The position numbers were made by a program, and so were the translations under genes. A DNA stretch of 64,000 nucleotides. Source: Lysobacter niastensis (GTDB taxonomy: Bacteria > Pseudomonadota > Gammaproteobacteria > Xanthomonadales > Xanthomonadaceae). The DNA is taken from assembly GCF_015453285.1 (NCBI RefSeq), contig NZ_JADLZT010000002.1, positions 124,001-188,000 on the forward strand, given 5' to 3'. Under the pieces are notes generated by a model. It saw only the letters and a list, made by a program, of their open reading frames with translations. It did no database searches and was not told the DNA's origin. Shown here in pieces: positions 9,867 through 19,541 of this stretch (the first letter of the stretch is position 1; each line of letters opens with the position of its first letter).

Positions 9867-10763
9867 TCACGGCTTTGCGGCGGCAGTTTCATCCTTGCTG
9901 GCTTCCTTCCAGCTGCTGTCCGGATCGAACTTCGTCATCGCCCGCGCCACCTTGTCGGTGTCCGGCCCGATGTCCTTTTCGAAGACGTCGCCTTCGTGGC
10001 TGATCATGAACGTCATGACGCCGCTGTCGCCGTACCGTGCTGGCCACGCCACCAGTGCGAAACCGCGGCTCATCTTTCCGCCCAGCTGGTAGTCGTAGGC
10101 GCCACCGGGAGCCGACGTACCCTGCGCGGTGAGGATGCGGTAGTGGTAGCCCTCCCACTCGCCCTGCGGCGTGTCATCGCCGAACAGCGGTCCCAGCGGG
10201 CTTTCCTCGCCATCGTCGGCCCAGTACAGGCCGTCGTGCTTGCCGTCGCTGCTGAGGAACTTCTGCGCATATTCGAGCACGCCATCGCCGTTGCGATCGG
10301 CCGAGGCATAGTCCATCTGCGCATCGTGGTAGGCGAGCGCGGCCTGCATGGCGGCGAGCTCGTTGCGTCCGATGCGCCGCGCACGGATTTCGGGTTCGCC
10401 GGCCTTGAGATCGAAGGCCCAGCCGCCGCTCCCTTTCACCAGCGGAACCGGCAGCGTCCACGCGTCCTTGCCGACCGCGAGGACGGCGCGGTCCGGCGCA
10501 GGTTTCTCGAACGCGTGATGCTCCCGGTAGCGGGCGAGGAAGGCATCTACGTCGTCTCGTTCGACGCTGCCGGACGGAATGACGCTCTGCCATTGCGGCC
10601 CGAGCACGGCGTCGAGGCGGGCGGCATCGGCGTCCTTCGTTCCTAGTGCGGCGACCAGCGCGTCAGCCGCGGCGTCAGGCGTGGGATACGACTGCTGCGC
10701 CTGCGCCGCGGTCGCCAGCAGCGCGAAGCAGGTCATCGAAAGCAGGCGGATGGTTGCGATCAT
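9867..10763 (-). CDS. DUF2950 family secreted protein, copy A
   Basis: A 298-residue exported protein of the DUF2950 family; function unknown. It has a signal peptide (MIATIRLLSMTCFALLATAAQA) and the family core GYHYRILTAQG...SAPGGAY followed by GFALVAWPARYGDSGVMTFM. The start at 10763 is preceded by a good ribosome-binding site (AAGGAG, 7 nt away). It follows the DUF3300 gene by 30 nt on the same strand. This DUF3300-DUF2950 order is repeated immediately upstream (12368-14955), and the two DUF2950 proteins share their core almost word for word. Pairing of these two domains of unknown function suggests that they work together in the periplasm, but that is inference. Confidence 0.9.
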   Translation of the reverse strand: MIATIRLLSMTCFALLATAAQAQQSYPTPDAAADALVAALGTKDADAARLDAVLGPQWQSVIPSGSVERDDVDAFLARYREHHAFEKPAPDRAVLAVGKDAWTLPVPLVKGSGGWAFDLKAGEPEIRARRIGRNELAAMQAALAYHDAQMDYASADRNGDGVLEYAQKFLSSDGKHDGLYWADDGEESPLGPLFGDDTPQGEWEGYHYRILTAQGTSAPGGAYDYQLGGKMSRGFALVAWPARYGDSGVMTFMISHEGDVFEKDIGPDTDKVARAMTKFDPDSSWKEASKDETAAAKP

Positions 10764-10793
10764 GGACGGTCTCCTTGCTCTGCGACGGCTGGC

Positions 10794-12203
10794 TCAGCGA
10801 CGGCGCGCGCCACCGCCACCACGCGAGGGGCGCGACACGGGACGGCCACCGCCGCGCGAACTCGAGGGACGCTGCGACGACTGATAGCTGCCGTGCCCCC
10901 TGCTCGCGTTCGATCGCGACTGGCTGGGATTGCGCGATCCCGAAAACGCGTTGTTGTCTTGCGCGGCTCGCGATCCGGAATAGGCATCACGTGAACCCTG
11001 GCGTGCCTGCGCGTTGGATTGCGATGGACGCTGCGCGTCGCCGGTGCGTCCTTGCCGCGCGGAAGCCTGGTCGCGCGAACGCGGCTGCTGGGCGATGTCG
11101 CGCGACGCCTGGCCGGCCCGTTGCTGGGCCTCGCGGTTGCTGGCGGCCGGGGGTTGGATTCCGCGCTGCTCCATCGATTGCCGTGCGCGATCGCGATCGG
11201 CCGTGCGCGCGCCGTCGCGGCCGCGGTACTGGTCGCGCTGCCCCGCGCCGTCCAGTTGCCGTCCGTACTGCTCGCGGCTGGCGCGATCGCGGTACGGCAC
11301 GCCATCTCGATTGGCGGCATTGTGGCGCCAGGTGTTGTCGCCGCGGTTGATCTGGCGGTTGCTGTTGAAGTTGTTGTAACGGTCGACGTCGATATCGATG
11401 TCGCCGCCCCCCCAGTTGCAGTTGCCCCACAGCGCGCCGCCCACGGCGACGCCGATGCCGAAGCTGAAGAGCGCCGCGCCCGGGTAGTAGTACGCCGGCG
11501 GCGGGTAGTAGTAGGGCGGGTACGACGGATAGGCCCAACTGCCGTACACCACGCTGGGGTTGTAGCTGGGCACGTAGACGACTTCGGGATTGGTCGGCTC
11601 GATGACGATGGTCTGCGACGCCGGCTGCGTGGTCGTCGTGGTGGCGCCAGCCGCCGGCGGGGGTGCCGGCTGCGTGGTCACTTTCTGCTGCTCGTTCGAT
11701 TTCAGGTTGCCGGCCGCTTCGGCCTGGCGGCGCAACCGCTGCACCGAATCCATCACCGCTTCCGGCTGTGCCAGGAAGGCATCGCCCATCTTCTGCACCC
11801 AGGACGGGTCCTGGCCGAGCACCGCGAGTAGCTGCGGGAACGCCACCAGCGATTGCACGCTCGGGTCCCACGCTTCGTTGGCCACTTGCTTCACGGCGGC
11901 TTCGCCCTTCGCATCGGGATGCGCTTTCGACCACTTCACGGCGTCGGCGACGTCACCGGGATAGGTCGAGGCCATCAGGACCTGGGCGAGCAGCGAATCC
12001 GGATACAGCGCGACCTGCGCCATCATCTGGTCGAGCTCTTCGTTGCTGAACGTCTTCTCCGCCGGCGTCGATGCCGCTGTGGCCGATTGTGCGATCGCGG
12101 CCACGGAGAGCGAGGGCGAGGTGCGCGTGACGGGCGAGCCGTGCGCGCCGGCAGCCGACACAAGCAGCATGACCGCCAGGAAACGAGGTCCGTAAGTACG
12201 CAT
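10794..12203 (-). CDS. DUF3300 family secreted protein, copy A
   Basis: An exported protein of 469 residues with an N-terminal signal peptide. Residues about 50-160 form the DUF3300 domain ([20 protein letters not shown], then [11 protein letters not shown]). A Tyr/Pro-rich segment (SYPPYYYPPP) leads into a short glycine-rich hydrophobic stretch that could insert in a membrane. The last 170 residues are low-complexity, rich in Arg, Gln, Ser and Gly, ending GGGGARRR. The start is set at the ATG at 12203, because the longer frame upstream runs into the neighbouring intergenic region and lacks a signal sequence. The function is unknown. It is the first gene of the downstream DUF3300-DUF2950 pair and a paralogue of 13288-14955. 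Confidence 0.9.
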   Translation of the reverse strand: MRTYGPRFLAVMLLVSAAGAHGSPVTRTSPSLSVAAIAQSATAASTPAEKTFSNEELDQMMAQVALYPDSLLAQVLMASTYPGDVADAVKWSKAHPDAKGEAAVKQVANEAWDPSVQSLVAFPQLLAVLGQDPSWVQKMGDAFLAQPEAVMDSVQRLRRQAEAAGNLKSNEQQKVTTQPAPPPAAGATTTTTQPASQTIVIEPTNPEVVYVPSYNPSVVYGSWAYPSYPPYYYPPPAYYYPGAALFSFGIGVAVGGALWGNCNWGGGDIDIDVDRYNNFNSNRQINRGDNTWRHNAANRDGVPYRDRASREQYGRQLDGAGQRDQYRGRDGARTADRDRARQSMEQRGIQPPAASNREAQQRAGQASRDIAQQPRSRDQASARQGRTGDAQRPSQSNAQARQGSRDAYSGSRAAQDNNAFSGSRNPSQSRSNASRGHGSYQSSQRPSSSRGGGRPVSRPSRGGGGARRR

Positions 12204-12367
12204 CGGAGTCCCTCCATCGCGAGCAAGGCAAGCTTGCGCCGCTCTTGCTGAATACCACGACCTTGTCGCCCCCATGGCGCGGTATTCCGCACCGGATTCG
12301 ACACTGTGGACGGCGCCCGTGGCGATCGCCGTCCACTTCACCGCTGGCGCTGGACGAGCCGCCGCAA

Positions 12368-13276
12368 TCAGGGTTGCGCCGACGCCGTCGTGCCCTCCGG
12401 CACTTCCTTCCAGCTGCTGTCCGGATCGAACTTCGTCATCGCCTTGGCGAGCTTTTCGCTGCCAGGCCCCATGTCCTTCTCGAACACCTCGCCGTCGTGG
12501 CTGATCATGAAGCTCATGACGCCGGTGTCGCCGTACTTGGCCGGCCACGCGACCAGCGCGAACCCGCGGCTCATGTTCTTGCCGAGGATGTAGTTGTAAG
12601 CACCGCCGGGCGCCGACGGACCTTGCGCGGTCAGGATGCGGTAGTGGTAGCCGTGCCAGTCGCTGCCGGGCGATGCATCGGCGAACAACGGCCCGAGCGG
12701 GCTGATCTCACCGCTGTCGTCGTCGGACCAGTACAGGCCGTCGTGCAGGCCGTCGGTACTGAGGATCTTCTGCGCGTACTCGAGCACGCCATCACCGTCG
12801 CGATCGACCTCGGCGTACTCCATCTGCGCATCGTCGTAGGCGCGCGCCGACTCCACCGTGGCCAGTTCATTGCGGCCGATGCGGCGCTCGCGGATCACCT
12901 CGGAACCAGCGCGGGTATCGAACTTCCACCCATTGCCCGACTTGGCCAGCGGGATCGGAAACTTCCAGCCATCCTTGCCCACCGAGAGGAATGCCTGGCC
13001 CTCAGGCGTGGACTCGAAGGAATGGCTCTGTCTGTATCCGCTGAGGAATGCGTCGACATCGCTGCGATCGACGCCCTCGGTCGGAATGTAGCTCTGCCAG
13101 TCCTTGCCGAGCAGCGCGGCGAGCTTCTGCGCGTCGGCCTTCTGCGTGCCGAGCGCCGCGACCAGCGCGTCGGCGGCTTCCTGCTGGCTGGGATACGCCT
13201 GCTGCGCCTGCACCAGCGGTGCCGCCGCGGCGATCGCCAGCGCGATGGTGAGCTTGAGCGTGCGGTTCGTCTTCAT
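12368..13276 (-). CDS. DUF2950 family secreted protein, copy B
   Basis: A 302-residue exported DUF2950 protein, close paralogue of 9867-10763; both contain the same GYHYRILTAQG and GFALVAWPA cores and end in a KFDPDSSWKE segment. The ATG at 13276 is preferred over an upstream in-frame codon because AGGAGGGGAGCC sits immediately upstream. Signal peptide: MKTNRTLKLTIALAIAAAAPLVQA. It lies 11 nt downstream of the second DUF3300 gene, so these two are certainly one transcript. The 164 nt that separate it from the next DUF3300 gene may hold a second promoter; I see no hairpin with a T-run there. Confidence 0.9.
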   Translation of the reverse strand: MKTNRTLKLTIALAIAAAAPLVQAQQAYPSQQEAADALVAALGTQKADAQKLAALLGKDWQSYIPTEGVDRSDVDAFLSGYRQSHSFESTPEGQAFLSVGKDGWKFPIPLAKSGNGWKFDTRAGSEVIRERRIGRNELATVESARAYDDAQMEYAEVDRDGDGVLEYAQKILSTDGLHDGLYWSDDDSGEISPLGPLFADASPGSDWHGYHYRILTAQGPSAPGGAYNYILGKNMSRGFALVAWPAKYGDTGVMSFMISHDGEVFEKDMGPGSEKLAKAMTKFDPDSSWKEVPEGTTASAQP

Positions 13277-13287
13277 GGCTCCCCTCC

Positions 13288-14955
13288 TCAACGACGATGC
13301 CCACCGCCGCTACGCTGCGGCGCCGAGCGGGACTGGCGTGCGACCTGTTGTCCACCACCACCACGCGAGCCCTGCGGCCGGCTCGCGGAGGCGTGGCTGG
13401 ACCGGCCGCGATCGGCTTGCGCGCGCGACTGCGACGGGTTGTGCGCACCGGAGAACGCATTGTTCTGGGGCGCCTGGCGCGAGGCCTGCTGGCGGCGAGC
13501 GGAGTCGCGTGCCTGCGTGTTGCCCTGGCGTTGCTGATGCTTCTGCCCACCCGCACGGCTTTGGGCCTGCGCGCGGTCACGCGCGGCCTGTCCTGATTGC
13601 GCGCGCTGGCGATCCTGCGCCTGCGAGCGATCGCGAGCCGCTTGTCCCGATTGCGCCCGCTGCCGGTCCTGCGCCTGCGCGCGATCGCGCGTCGCACCGG
13701 CCTGCTGGCGCTGCCGATCCTGCGCCTGCGCCCGCTCGGTGCTCTGACGGGCACGATCACGCGCCTGGTCGCGCGACTGGTTGTCGCGCAGATCCCGCTG
13801 CGCCGTCTGCGCGCGATCGCGAGCGGAGCGGTCGGCACTGCCCGGACGCTCGATGCCGCGCTGCTCCATCGACTGTCTCGCTTTCGCACGCTGGTCGGCA
13901 CGTGCCGGGTCGTCGCCGCGAAACGCATCGCGCCGTCCGCTGTCGTTGAGCTGGCGCCCGTACTGTTCGCGGCTGGCGCGGTCGCGGTACGGCACGCCGT
14001 TGCGATTGGCGGCGTTGTGGCTCCAGTTGTTCGAATTGATCTGGCGGTTGGTATTGATGTTGTTGTAGCGGTTGACGTCGATATCGACGTCGCCGCCGCC
14101 CCAGCCGCCACCCCAGTCGCAATCGCCCCACAGCGCATTGGTGATGGCGATGCCGGTGCCGAAGGCAAGGCCGGTCATCAACGCGCTGCCGGCGTAGTAG
14201 CCCGGCGGCGGCGGATAGTAGGCCGGCGGATACGACGGATAGGCCCAGGTCCCGTACACGGTGGTCGGGTTGTAGCTGGGCACGTAGACCGTTTCGGGAT
14301 TGCTCGGCTCGATGATGATGGTCGGCGAGGACTGGGTCTGGACCTCCTCGACGACCGCGCCGGTCGAAGGCGCGGATGCGGGCGGCGGCGCGGCGGTGGG
14401 AGGCTCCACCGTGACCTTCTGGTATTCATTCGACGCCAGGTTGCCGGCGGCTTGCGCCTGCCGGCGCAGCCGCTGCACGGCGTCCATGACGTCGTCCGGC
14501 TGCGCCAGGAACGCATCGCCCAGCCGTTGCACCCAGGCCGGATCCTGGCCGAGCGTGGCCAGCGCCTGCGGGAACGCCACCAGCGACTGCACGCTGGGAT
14601 CCCAGGGCTGCGAGGCGACCTGAGTGACCGCGGCGTCGCCCTTGGCGTCCGGATGCGCCTTCGACCAGGCGACCGCGTCGGCCACGTTGCCGGGATAGGT
14701 CGATGCCATCAGCACCTGCGCCAGCAGCGAGTCCGGGTACAGCGCGATCGGCGCGACCATCTGGTCCAGTTCTTCCTGGCTGAATACCTTCTCGCTTGGC
14801 GCCGGTGCGGGCGCGGCGGCGGGCGGCGGGGCGGCGGGCGCCGGCTGGGCGGCCGGAGGCGGGGTCGCGGCGGTCGTCGCCGGAGGCGTCGGCTCTTTCG
14901 AGCAGGCGGCCAGGGCAAGTACGACCAGAGCGAGCGTTCGACGACGAATGCGCAT
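13288..14955 (-). CDS. DUF3300 family lipoprotein with Arg/Gln-rich repeat tail, copy B
   Basis: A predicted lipoprotein of 555 residues: the N-terminus [18 protein letters not shown] has a lipobox (LAAC) with Cys18 as the likely lipidated residue, unlike copy A, which has an ordinary signal peptide. An Ala/Pro-rich linker leads to the DUF3300 domain ([20 protein letters not shown]), then a Tyr/Pro-rich stretch, then a glycine-rich hydrophobic segment. The long C-terminal tail is built from about 18-residue repeats of the type [18 protein letters not shown]. Function unknown; the strongly basic tail could bind polyanions. First gene of the four-gene DUF3300/DUF2950 block, divergent from hemF. 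Confidence 0.9.
   Translation of the reverse strand: MRIRRRTLALVVLALAACSKEPTPPATTAATPPPAAQPAPAAPPPAAAPAPAPSEKVFSQEELDQMVAPIALYPDSLLAQVLMASTYPGNVADAVAWSKAHPDAKGDAAVTQVASQPWDPSVQSLVAFPQALATLGQDPAWVQRLGDAFLAQPDDVMDAVQRLRRQAQAAGNLASNEYQKVTVEPPTAAPPPASAPSTGAVVEEVQTQSSPTIIIEPSNPETVYVPSYNPTTVYGTWAYPSYPPAYYPPPPGYYAGSALMTGLAFGTGIAITNALWGDCDWGGGWGGGDVDIDVNRYNNINTNRQINSNNWSHNAANRNGVPYRDRASREQYGRQLNDSGRRDAFRGDDPARADQRAKARQSMEQRGIERPGSADRSARDRAQTAQRDLRDNQSRDQARDRARQSTERAQAQDRQRQQAGATRDRAQAQDRQRAQSGQAARDRSQAQDRQRAQSGQAARDRAQAQSRAGGQKHQQRQGNTQARDSARRQQASRQAPQNNAFSGAHNPSQSRAQADRGRSSHASASRPQGSRGGGGQQVARQSRSAPQRSGGGHRR
13560..13745 (-). repeat. Imperfect 54-bp tandem repeats coding the DUF3300 tail
   Basis: About three to four imperfect copies of a 54-nt unit, in frame, encoding the 18-residue motif [18 protein letters not shown] and its variants. 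It is a coding repeat inside the copy-B DUF3300 gene, not an independent element; copy number may differ between strains. The boundaries given are approximate. Confidence 0.7.
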
Positions 14956-15067
14956 GGCCTTCTCCCACGCAGGCAGCGGAGTTCCGAATCAAGGGTTTCA
15001 ACGGCGCACGGCCCCTGAACCGGGCGGCGGCTATCATGCGCGCCGTCCCCGCTATGGCCTCGTGAAC

Positions 15068-15994
15068 ATGACCGCGCCAGATTCCGGCTTCGATGCCGTC
15101 CGCGAATACCTGACCGGTCTGCAGGACCGTATCTGCGCCGCCATCGAAGGTGCCGACGGGCGTGCCCGCTTCGCCGAGGACCGCTGGCAGCGCGCCGAAG
15201 GTGGCGGCGGCCGCACGCGCATCCTGCGCGACGGCGCCGTGTTCGAGCAGGCCGGCATCGGCTTTTCCGACGTGTCCGGCACCAAGCTGCCGCCGTCGGC
15301 GACGGCGGCGCGGCCGGAACTGGCCGGCGCCTCGTGGCGCGCGGTCGGCGTGTCGCTGGTGTTCCATCCGAACAACCCGTACCTGCCGACCACGCACGCC
15401 AACGTCCGCCATTTCCGCGCGATCCGCGACGGCGAGACCGTGGCCTGGTGGTTCGGCGGCGGCTTCGACCTGACACCGTTCTATCCGTTCGACGACGACG
15501 TGCTGCACTGGCACCGCACCGCGCGCGGGCTGTGCGAGCCGTTCGGCGCGAAGGCGCGTTACGAGAAGCACAAGCACTGGTGCGACGAGTACTTCTTCCT
15601 CAAGCACCGCAACGAGACGCGCGGCGTCGGCGGCCTGTTCTTCGACGACCTGCACGAGGACTTCGACCGCGACTTCGCCTACATGCGCGCGGTCGGCGAC
15701 GGTTTCCTCGACGCCTACCTGCCGCTGGTGGCGCGCCGCAAGGACACGCCGTACGGCGAGCGCGAGCGCCAGTTCCAGCTCTACCGCCGAGGCCGCTACG
15801 TCGAGTTCAACCTGGTGTTCGACCGCGGCACGCTGTTCGGCTTGCAGTCCGGCGGCCGCACCGAGTCGATCCTGATGAGCCTGCCGCCGCTGGTGCGCTG
15901 GGAGTACGGCTTCGCGCCGGAAGCGGATTCTGCCGAGGCGAAGCTCGCCGATTACCTGCGTCCCCGCGACTGGCTGGGCGAACTCGGCGCTTGA
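15068..15994 (+). CDS. hemF: Oxygen-dependent coproporphyrinogen-III oxidase
   Basis: Converts coproporphyrinogen III to protoporphyrinogen IX with oxygen, a late step of haem synthesis in the cytosol. The 308-residue protein carries the highly conserved [14 protein letters not shown] motif and the [14 protein letters not shown] motif, and matches the family over its whole length (E. coli HemF has 299 residues). The ATG at 15068 is used; a GTG two codons upstream is possible. The longer upstream frame lacks family similarity and would overlap the DUF3300 promoter region. It is transcribed away from the DUF3300 gene and stops 18 nt before the convergent DUF421 gene. The presence of hemF fits an aerobic organism. 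Confidence 0.96.
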   Translation: MTAPDSGFDAVREYLTGLQDRICAAIEGADGRARFAEDRWQRAEGGGGRTRILRDGAVFEQAGIGFSDVSGTKLPPSATAARPELAGASWRAVGVSLVFHPNNPYLPTTHANVRHFRAIRDGETVAWWFGGGFDLTPFYPFDDDVLHWHRTARGLCEPFGAKARYEKHKHWCDEYFFLKHRNETRGVGGLFFDDLHEDFDRDFAYMRAVGDGFLDAYLPLVARRKDTPYGERERQFQLYRRGRYVEFNLVFDRGTLFGLQSGGRTESILMSLPPLVRWEYGFAPEADSAEAKLADYLRPRDWLGELGA

Positions 15995-16012
15995 TGCCCG
16001 GCGCGCGCGGCC

Positions 16013-16507
16013 TCAACCCGCAGCATTCTTTTCGGAATCGCGCGTCAGGATCGTGATGTGGCCGTTGGTTTCCAGCAGCGCGAGATGGACATGATTGACA
16101 TCGCTGCAGCCGGCCTCGCGCATCGCCTTGGCGAAATCGTCGCGACTGACCAGCTCGCGCTTCAGCACGTCGCGGAACACGTGTCCGTTGCGAGCGAGCA
16201 CCACCGGCTCGCCCTCCAGCAGGCGCTCCACCTTCTGGCTGCGTGAGGCGAAGAACCCGACCAGCCAGTTCAGCGTGATGAGCGTGGCCGCCAGCAGCAA
16301 ACCGCCGGCGATCGAGCTGTCCTCGCCCAGCAACGCGTTCTGGACGGCGTTGCCGAGCAGCACGATCAGCAGCATGTCGAAGGCGGTGAACTGCCCCATC
16401 GTGCGCTTGCCGGACAGGCGGATCATCGCCAGCAGCACGCCGTAGACCACGACCGCACGCAGCACGAACTCCCACCACGGCATGCTGAGCTGCAGCAATT
16501 GGCTCAT
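16013..16507 (-). CDS. DUF421 (YetF-like) membrane protein
   Basis: A 164-residue inner-membrane protein of the DUF421/YetF family. Three N-terminal hydrophobic helices, including the typical RLSGKRTMGQ-T-FDML motif near residues 30-45, are followed by a soluble YetF C-terminal domain with the LLEGEPVVLARNG segment. The family's role is unknown; it has been linked to spore or envelope stress in firmicutes, which cannot be carried over here. The start at 16507 follows an acceptable ribosome site (GGAGG). It lies 47 nt downstream of the PII gene on the same strand and may be read through from it. Confidence 0.88.
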   Translation of the reverse strand: MSQLLQLSMPWWEFVLRAVVVYGVLLAMIRLSGKRTMGQFTAFDMLLIVLLGNAVQNALLGEDSSIAGGLLLAATLITLNWLVGFFASRSQKVERLLEGEPVVLARNGHVFRDVLKRELVSRDDFAKAMREAGCSDVNHVHLALLETNGHITILTRDSEKNAAG

Positions 16508-16554
16508 CACGTCCTCCGTTGCGCGTGGGGCACCGGCCAGCGCCGGCTCCGGTG

Positions 16555-17076
<522 letters not shown>

Positions 17077-17188
17077 CTAGAGTGGCGCCCCCCACCGCAC
17101 CACCCTTTTCCGACAAGGGCCCGCGGCTGGCGCCTACGGCGGCATCACATCCGCCCCGCCATGCTCGGTCCCAATGCCGGAGGACATC

Positions 17189-17464
17189 ATGATCGACCTC
17201 ACCCAAATCGACGAACTGGCCCGCCGCCTCAGTGGACTGGTTCCCCCTGGCGTGCGTGAGAGCCGCGAGGAACTGCAGCAGAACTTCAAGGCGGTCCTGC
17301 AGTCGGGGCTGGCCAAGCTCGATCTGGTGACGCGTGAGGAATTCGACGTGCAGCGGGCCGTGCTGATGCGCACCCGCGAGAAGCTGGAAGAACTGCAGCG
17401 CGCGGTGGCCGACCTGGAAACGCAGATCGGCACCGGTACCGGCGGACAGACGCCCCGCCACTGA
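17189..17464 (+). CDS. ubiK: Ubiquinone biosynthesis accessory factor UbiK (BMFP family)
   Basis: A 91-residue coiled-coil protein of the BMFP/YqiC family. UbiK partners UbiJ in the cytosolic ubiquinone-synthesis complex. Visible features are the N-terminal IDELARRLSGLVPPG segment and a long C-terminal heptad region (LEELQRAVADLETQI). The ATG at 17189 is selected over the in-frame ATG at 17174 because a GGAGG lies 5 nt upstream. Its partners UbiJ and UbiB are encoded 20 kb away in this same window. comM follows 11 nt downstream, so the two probably share a transcript. Confidence 0.9.
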   Translation: MIDLTQIDELARRLSGLVPPGVRESREELQQNFKAVLQSGLAKLDLVTREEFDVQRAVLMRTREKLEELQRAVADLETQIGTGTGGQTPRH

Positions 17465-17475
17465 GGCCCCCACCG

Positions 17476-18987
17476 ATGAACCTGGCACTCGTGCACAGCC
17501 GTGCGCGATCGGGGGTCCGTGCGCCTGCGGTTCGCGTGGAGGTGCATCTGGGCGGCGGGTTGCCGGCGATGTCGATCGTCGGCCTGCCCGAAGCGGCGGT
17601 CCGCGAAGCGCGCGACCGGGTGCGTGCCGCGATCCAGTGCGCCCAGTTCGAGTTCCCGGCGCGGCGCATCACCATCAACCTGGCACCCGCTGACCTGCCC
17701 AAGGATGGCGGCCGCTTCGACCTGGCCATCGCGCTGGGCATCCTCGCCGCCAGCGGCCAGGTGCCGCTGGAGCCACTGGAGCAGTACGAGTTCCTCGGTG
17801 AGCTTGGCCTGACCGGCGAGCTGCGCGCGGTCGATGGCGTGCTGCCCGCCGCACTGGCTGCCGCCGAGGCCGGACGCGGACTGGTGATTCCGGCCGGCAA
17901 CGGTCCGGAAGCCGCCCTGGCCAGTCGCGTCGAAGCCTGCACGGCGCGGACGCTGCTGGAAGTCTGTGCCCTGCTGCACGGGCGCAAGGCGCTGCCGCGC
18001 GCGCAGGCCGACATGCTTCCCCGCAATCCCGGCCCCGACCTCGCCGACGTGCGCGGCCAGACCCAGGCGCGACGCGCATTGGAGGTTGCCGCGGCCGGGG
18101 CGCATCACCTGCTTCTCGTCGGACCACCGGGCTGCGGCAAGACCCTGCTCGCCTCGCGCCTGCCCGGCCTGTTGCCGGAGGCCTCGGAGGCCGAAGCCCT
18201 GGAAACGGCGGCGATCGCCTCGATCAGCGGCCGCGGCATCGATCCAGCCCGCTGGCGCGAGCGCCCGTTCCGGGCGCCGCACCACACGGCCAGCGCGGTG
18301 GCGCTGGTGGGCGGAGGGGCCGATCCGCGTCCAGGCGAGATCTCGCTGGCGCACCAGGGCGTGCTGTTCCTCGACGAACTGCCGGAGTGGGACCGTCGCG
18401 CACTGGAGGTGCTGCGGGAGCCGCTCGAATCCGGCGTCGTCACCGTCTCGCGCGCGGCGCGCAGCTCGGAGTTCCCGGCACGGTTCCAACTGGTCGCGGC
18501 AATGAACCCGTGTCCCTGCGGCTGGGCCGGCGATGCCAGTGGGCGCTGTCGCTGCAGCCCGGATGCGATCCGTCGCTACCGCGCACGCATCTCGGGCCCG
18601 CTGCTCGATCGCATCGACCTGCACATCGACGTTCCGCGGCTGCCGGCTGCGGACCTCCGGCCCGATGCGAGTCCGAGCGAGCCGAGCTCGCAGGTGCGCG
18701 AGCGCGTGGCCGACGCACGCCAGCGCCAGCAGCACCGCGCCGGCAAGCCGAATGCCCAGCTCGACCAGGCCGCGACCGCCGCCCACTGCCGGCTGTCCGA
18801 ACGCGATCACGCGCTGCTCGAACGCGCCGTCGATACGCTGCAACTGTCGGCGCGTTCGATGCACCGGATACTGCGCGTCGCACGCACCATCGCCGATCTC
18901 GCTGGCCAGGCCGACATCCAGCGGGAGCACCTTGGCGAGGCGATCGGTTACCGGCGCGCCTGGGCGGGCGCGACGGCGTCCTCGTGA
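17476..18987 (+). CDS. comM: ComM/YifB-type Mg-chelatase-like AAA+ ATPase
   Basis: A 503-residue AAA+ ATPase of the ComM/YifB family. ComM is a hexameric helicase that helps branch migration when single-stranded DNA is integrated during natural transformation. An N-terminal domain (GLPEAAVREARDRVRAA) is followed by the chelatase-type AAA core with Walker A GPPGCGKT (near residue 216) and Walker B VLFLDELPEW, then a Cys-rich zinc-like motif (NPCPCGWAGD...CRCSPD). A C-terminal Mg-chelatase domain ends the protein. Full family length. It converges on the small secreted-protein gene at 19036 across a hairpin. Confidence 0.94.
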   Translation: MNLALVHSRARSGVRAPAVRVEVHLGGGLPAMSIVGLPEAAVREARDRVRAAIQCAQFEFPARRITINLAPADLPKDGGRFDLAIALGILAASGQVPLEPLEQYEFLGELGLTGELRAVDGVLPAALAAAEAGRGLVIPAGNGPEAALASRVEACTARTLLEVCALLHGRKALPRAQADMLPRNPGPDLADVRGQTQARRALEVAAAGAHHLLLVGPPGCGKTLLASRLPGLLPEASEAEALETAAIASISGRGIDPARWRERPFRAPHHTASAVALVGGGADPRPGEISLAHQGVLFLDELPEWDRRALEVLREPLESGVVTVSRAARSSEFPARFQLVAAMNPCPCGWAGDASGRCRCSPDAIRRYRARISGPLLDRIDLHIDVPRLPAADLRPDASPSEPSSQVRERVADARQRQQHRAGKPNAQLDQAATAAHCRLSERDHALLERAVDTLQLSARSMHRILRVARTIADLAGQADIQREHLGEAIGYRRAWAGATASS

Positions 18988-19005
18988 TTTGCTCCTGACA
19001 AAGCA

Positions 19006-19026
19006 GGGCCGGCATGGCGCCGGCCC
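19006..19026. terminator. GC-rich hairpin between convergent genes
   Basis: Perfect 8-bp arms GGGCCGGC (19006-19013) and GCCGGCCC (19019-19026) with a 5-nt loop, placed between the stops of comM and the secreted-protein gene at 19036. It has no T-run, so termination may need Rho. Confidence 0.6.
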
Positions 19027-19035
19027 CGCAAACCC

Positions 19036-19497
19036 TCAGCCGCAGTTGACGCCGCAGACCTTGGGACGCTCGAGGAAATCGCGGGCGCCTTCGCGCGCTT
19101 CGCGCATCTCGGCTTCGGTACCGCAACGGGTCACGTTGACCTTGGTGCCGGAGACGCGTTCGCGCCAGCACACGTTCTGGTTGTCGCGAGCGGCCCGTGT
19201 GTTCTGCACCTCGGCGTTGATGCGCTCCAGCGCGTTCTCCAGGCGAACCTGCTCCTCGACCGTCAGCTGGCCCAGGCCAGTCTTGCCTTCGGTCACGGCG
19301 AACACTTCCACCTGCGCCTTGCGGATCTGGTTGACCTGGCGCGTGGTCAGGCCGTCGGTGCGACCCGCGTCGATGTCGGCTTTCAGCTCGTTCTGCTGCT
19401 TCAGGATCAACTGCAGGCCGCTCTCGGCCGTTACCGGCTCACCGGCCAGGGCAGCCAACGGCAACAACAACCAAAGGCATAGCGTGAGTCGTTTCAT
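19036..19497 (-). CDS. Small secreted protein, tandem paralogue 1
   Basis: An exported protein of 153 residues; not recognised. It has a signal peptide (MKRLTLCLWLLLPLAALA), a mostly helical middle (LILKQQNELKADIDAG, then LTVEEQVRLENALERI), and a Cys-rich C-terminus with NVCWRE, TRCGTEAE and a final VCGVNCG. This layout is shared with the three following genes: helix beginning with a QQ-E/QREIR-like motif, a FN/LEN-ALE-like motif, then C-W/x-R-E, then RC-T. The start has a strong ribosome site (AGGAGGAG). Last gene of the four-gene block. The conserved cysteines suggest a disulphide-bonded periplasmic protein. Confidence 0.82.
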   Translation of the reverse strand: MKRLTLCLWLLLPLAALAGEPVTAESGLQLILKQQNELKADIDAGRTDGLTTRQVNQIRKAQVEVFAVTEGKTGLGQLTVEEQVRLENALERINAEVQNTRAARDNQNVCWRERVSGTKVNVTRCGTEAEMREAREGARDFLERPKVCGVNCG

Positions 19498-19541
19498 GGT
19501 CTCCTCCTGTTGAGACGTAAGTCCTTACTTCCGTATCGCCG

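Noticed and set aside
13560-13745. Tandem repeats considered as a CRISPR array or other repeat element
   Set aside because: They are in frame, encode Arg/Gln repeats and have no unique spacers.
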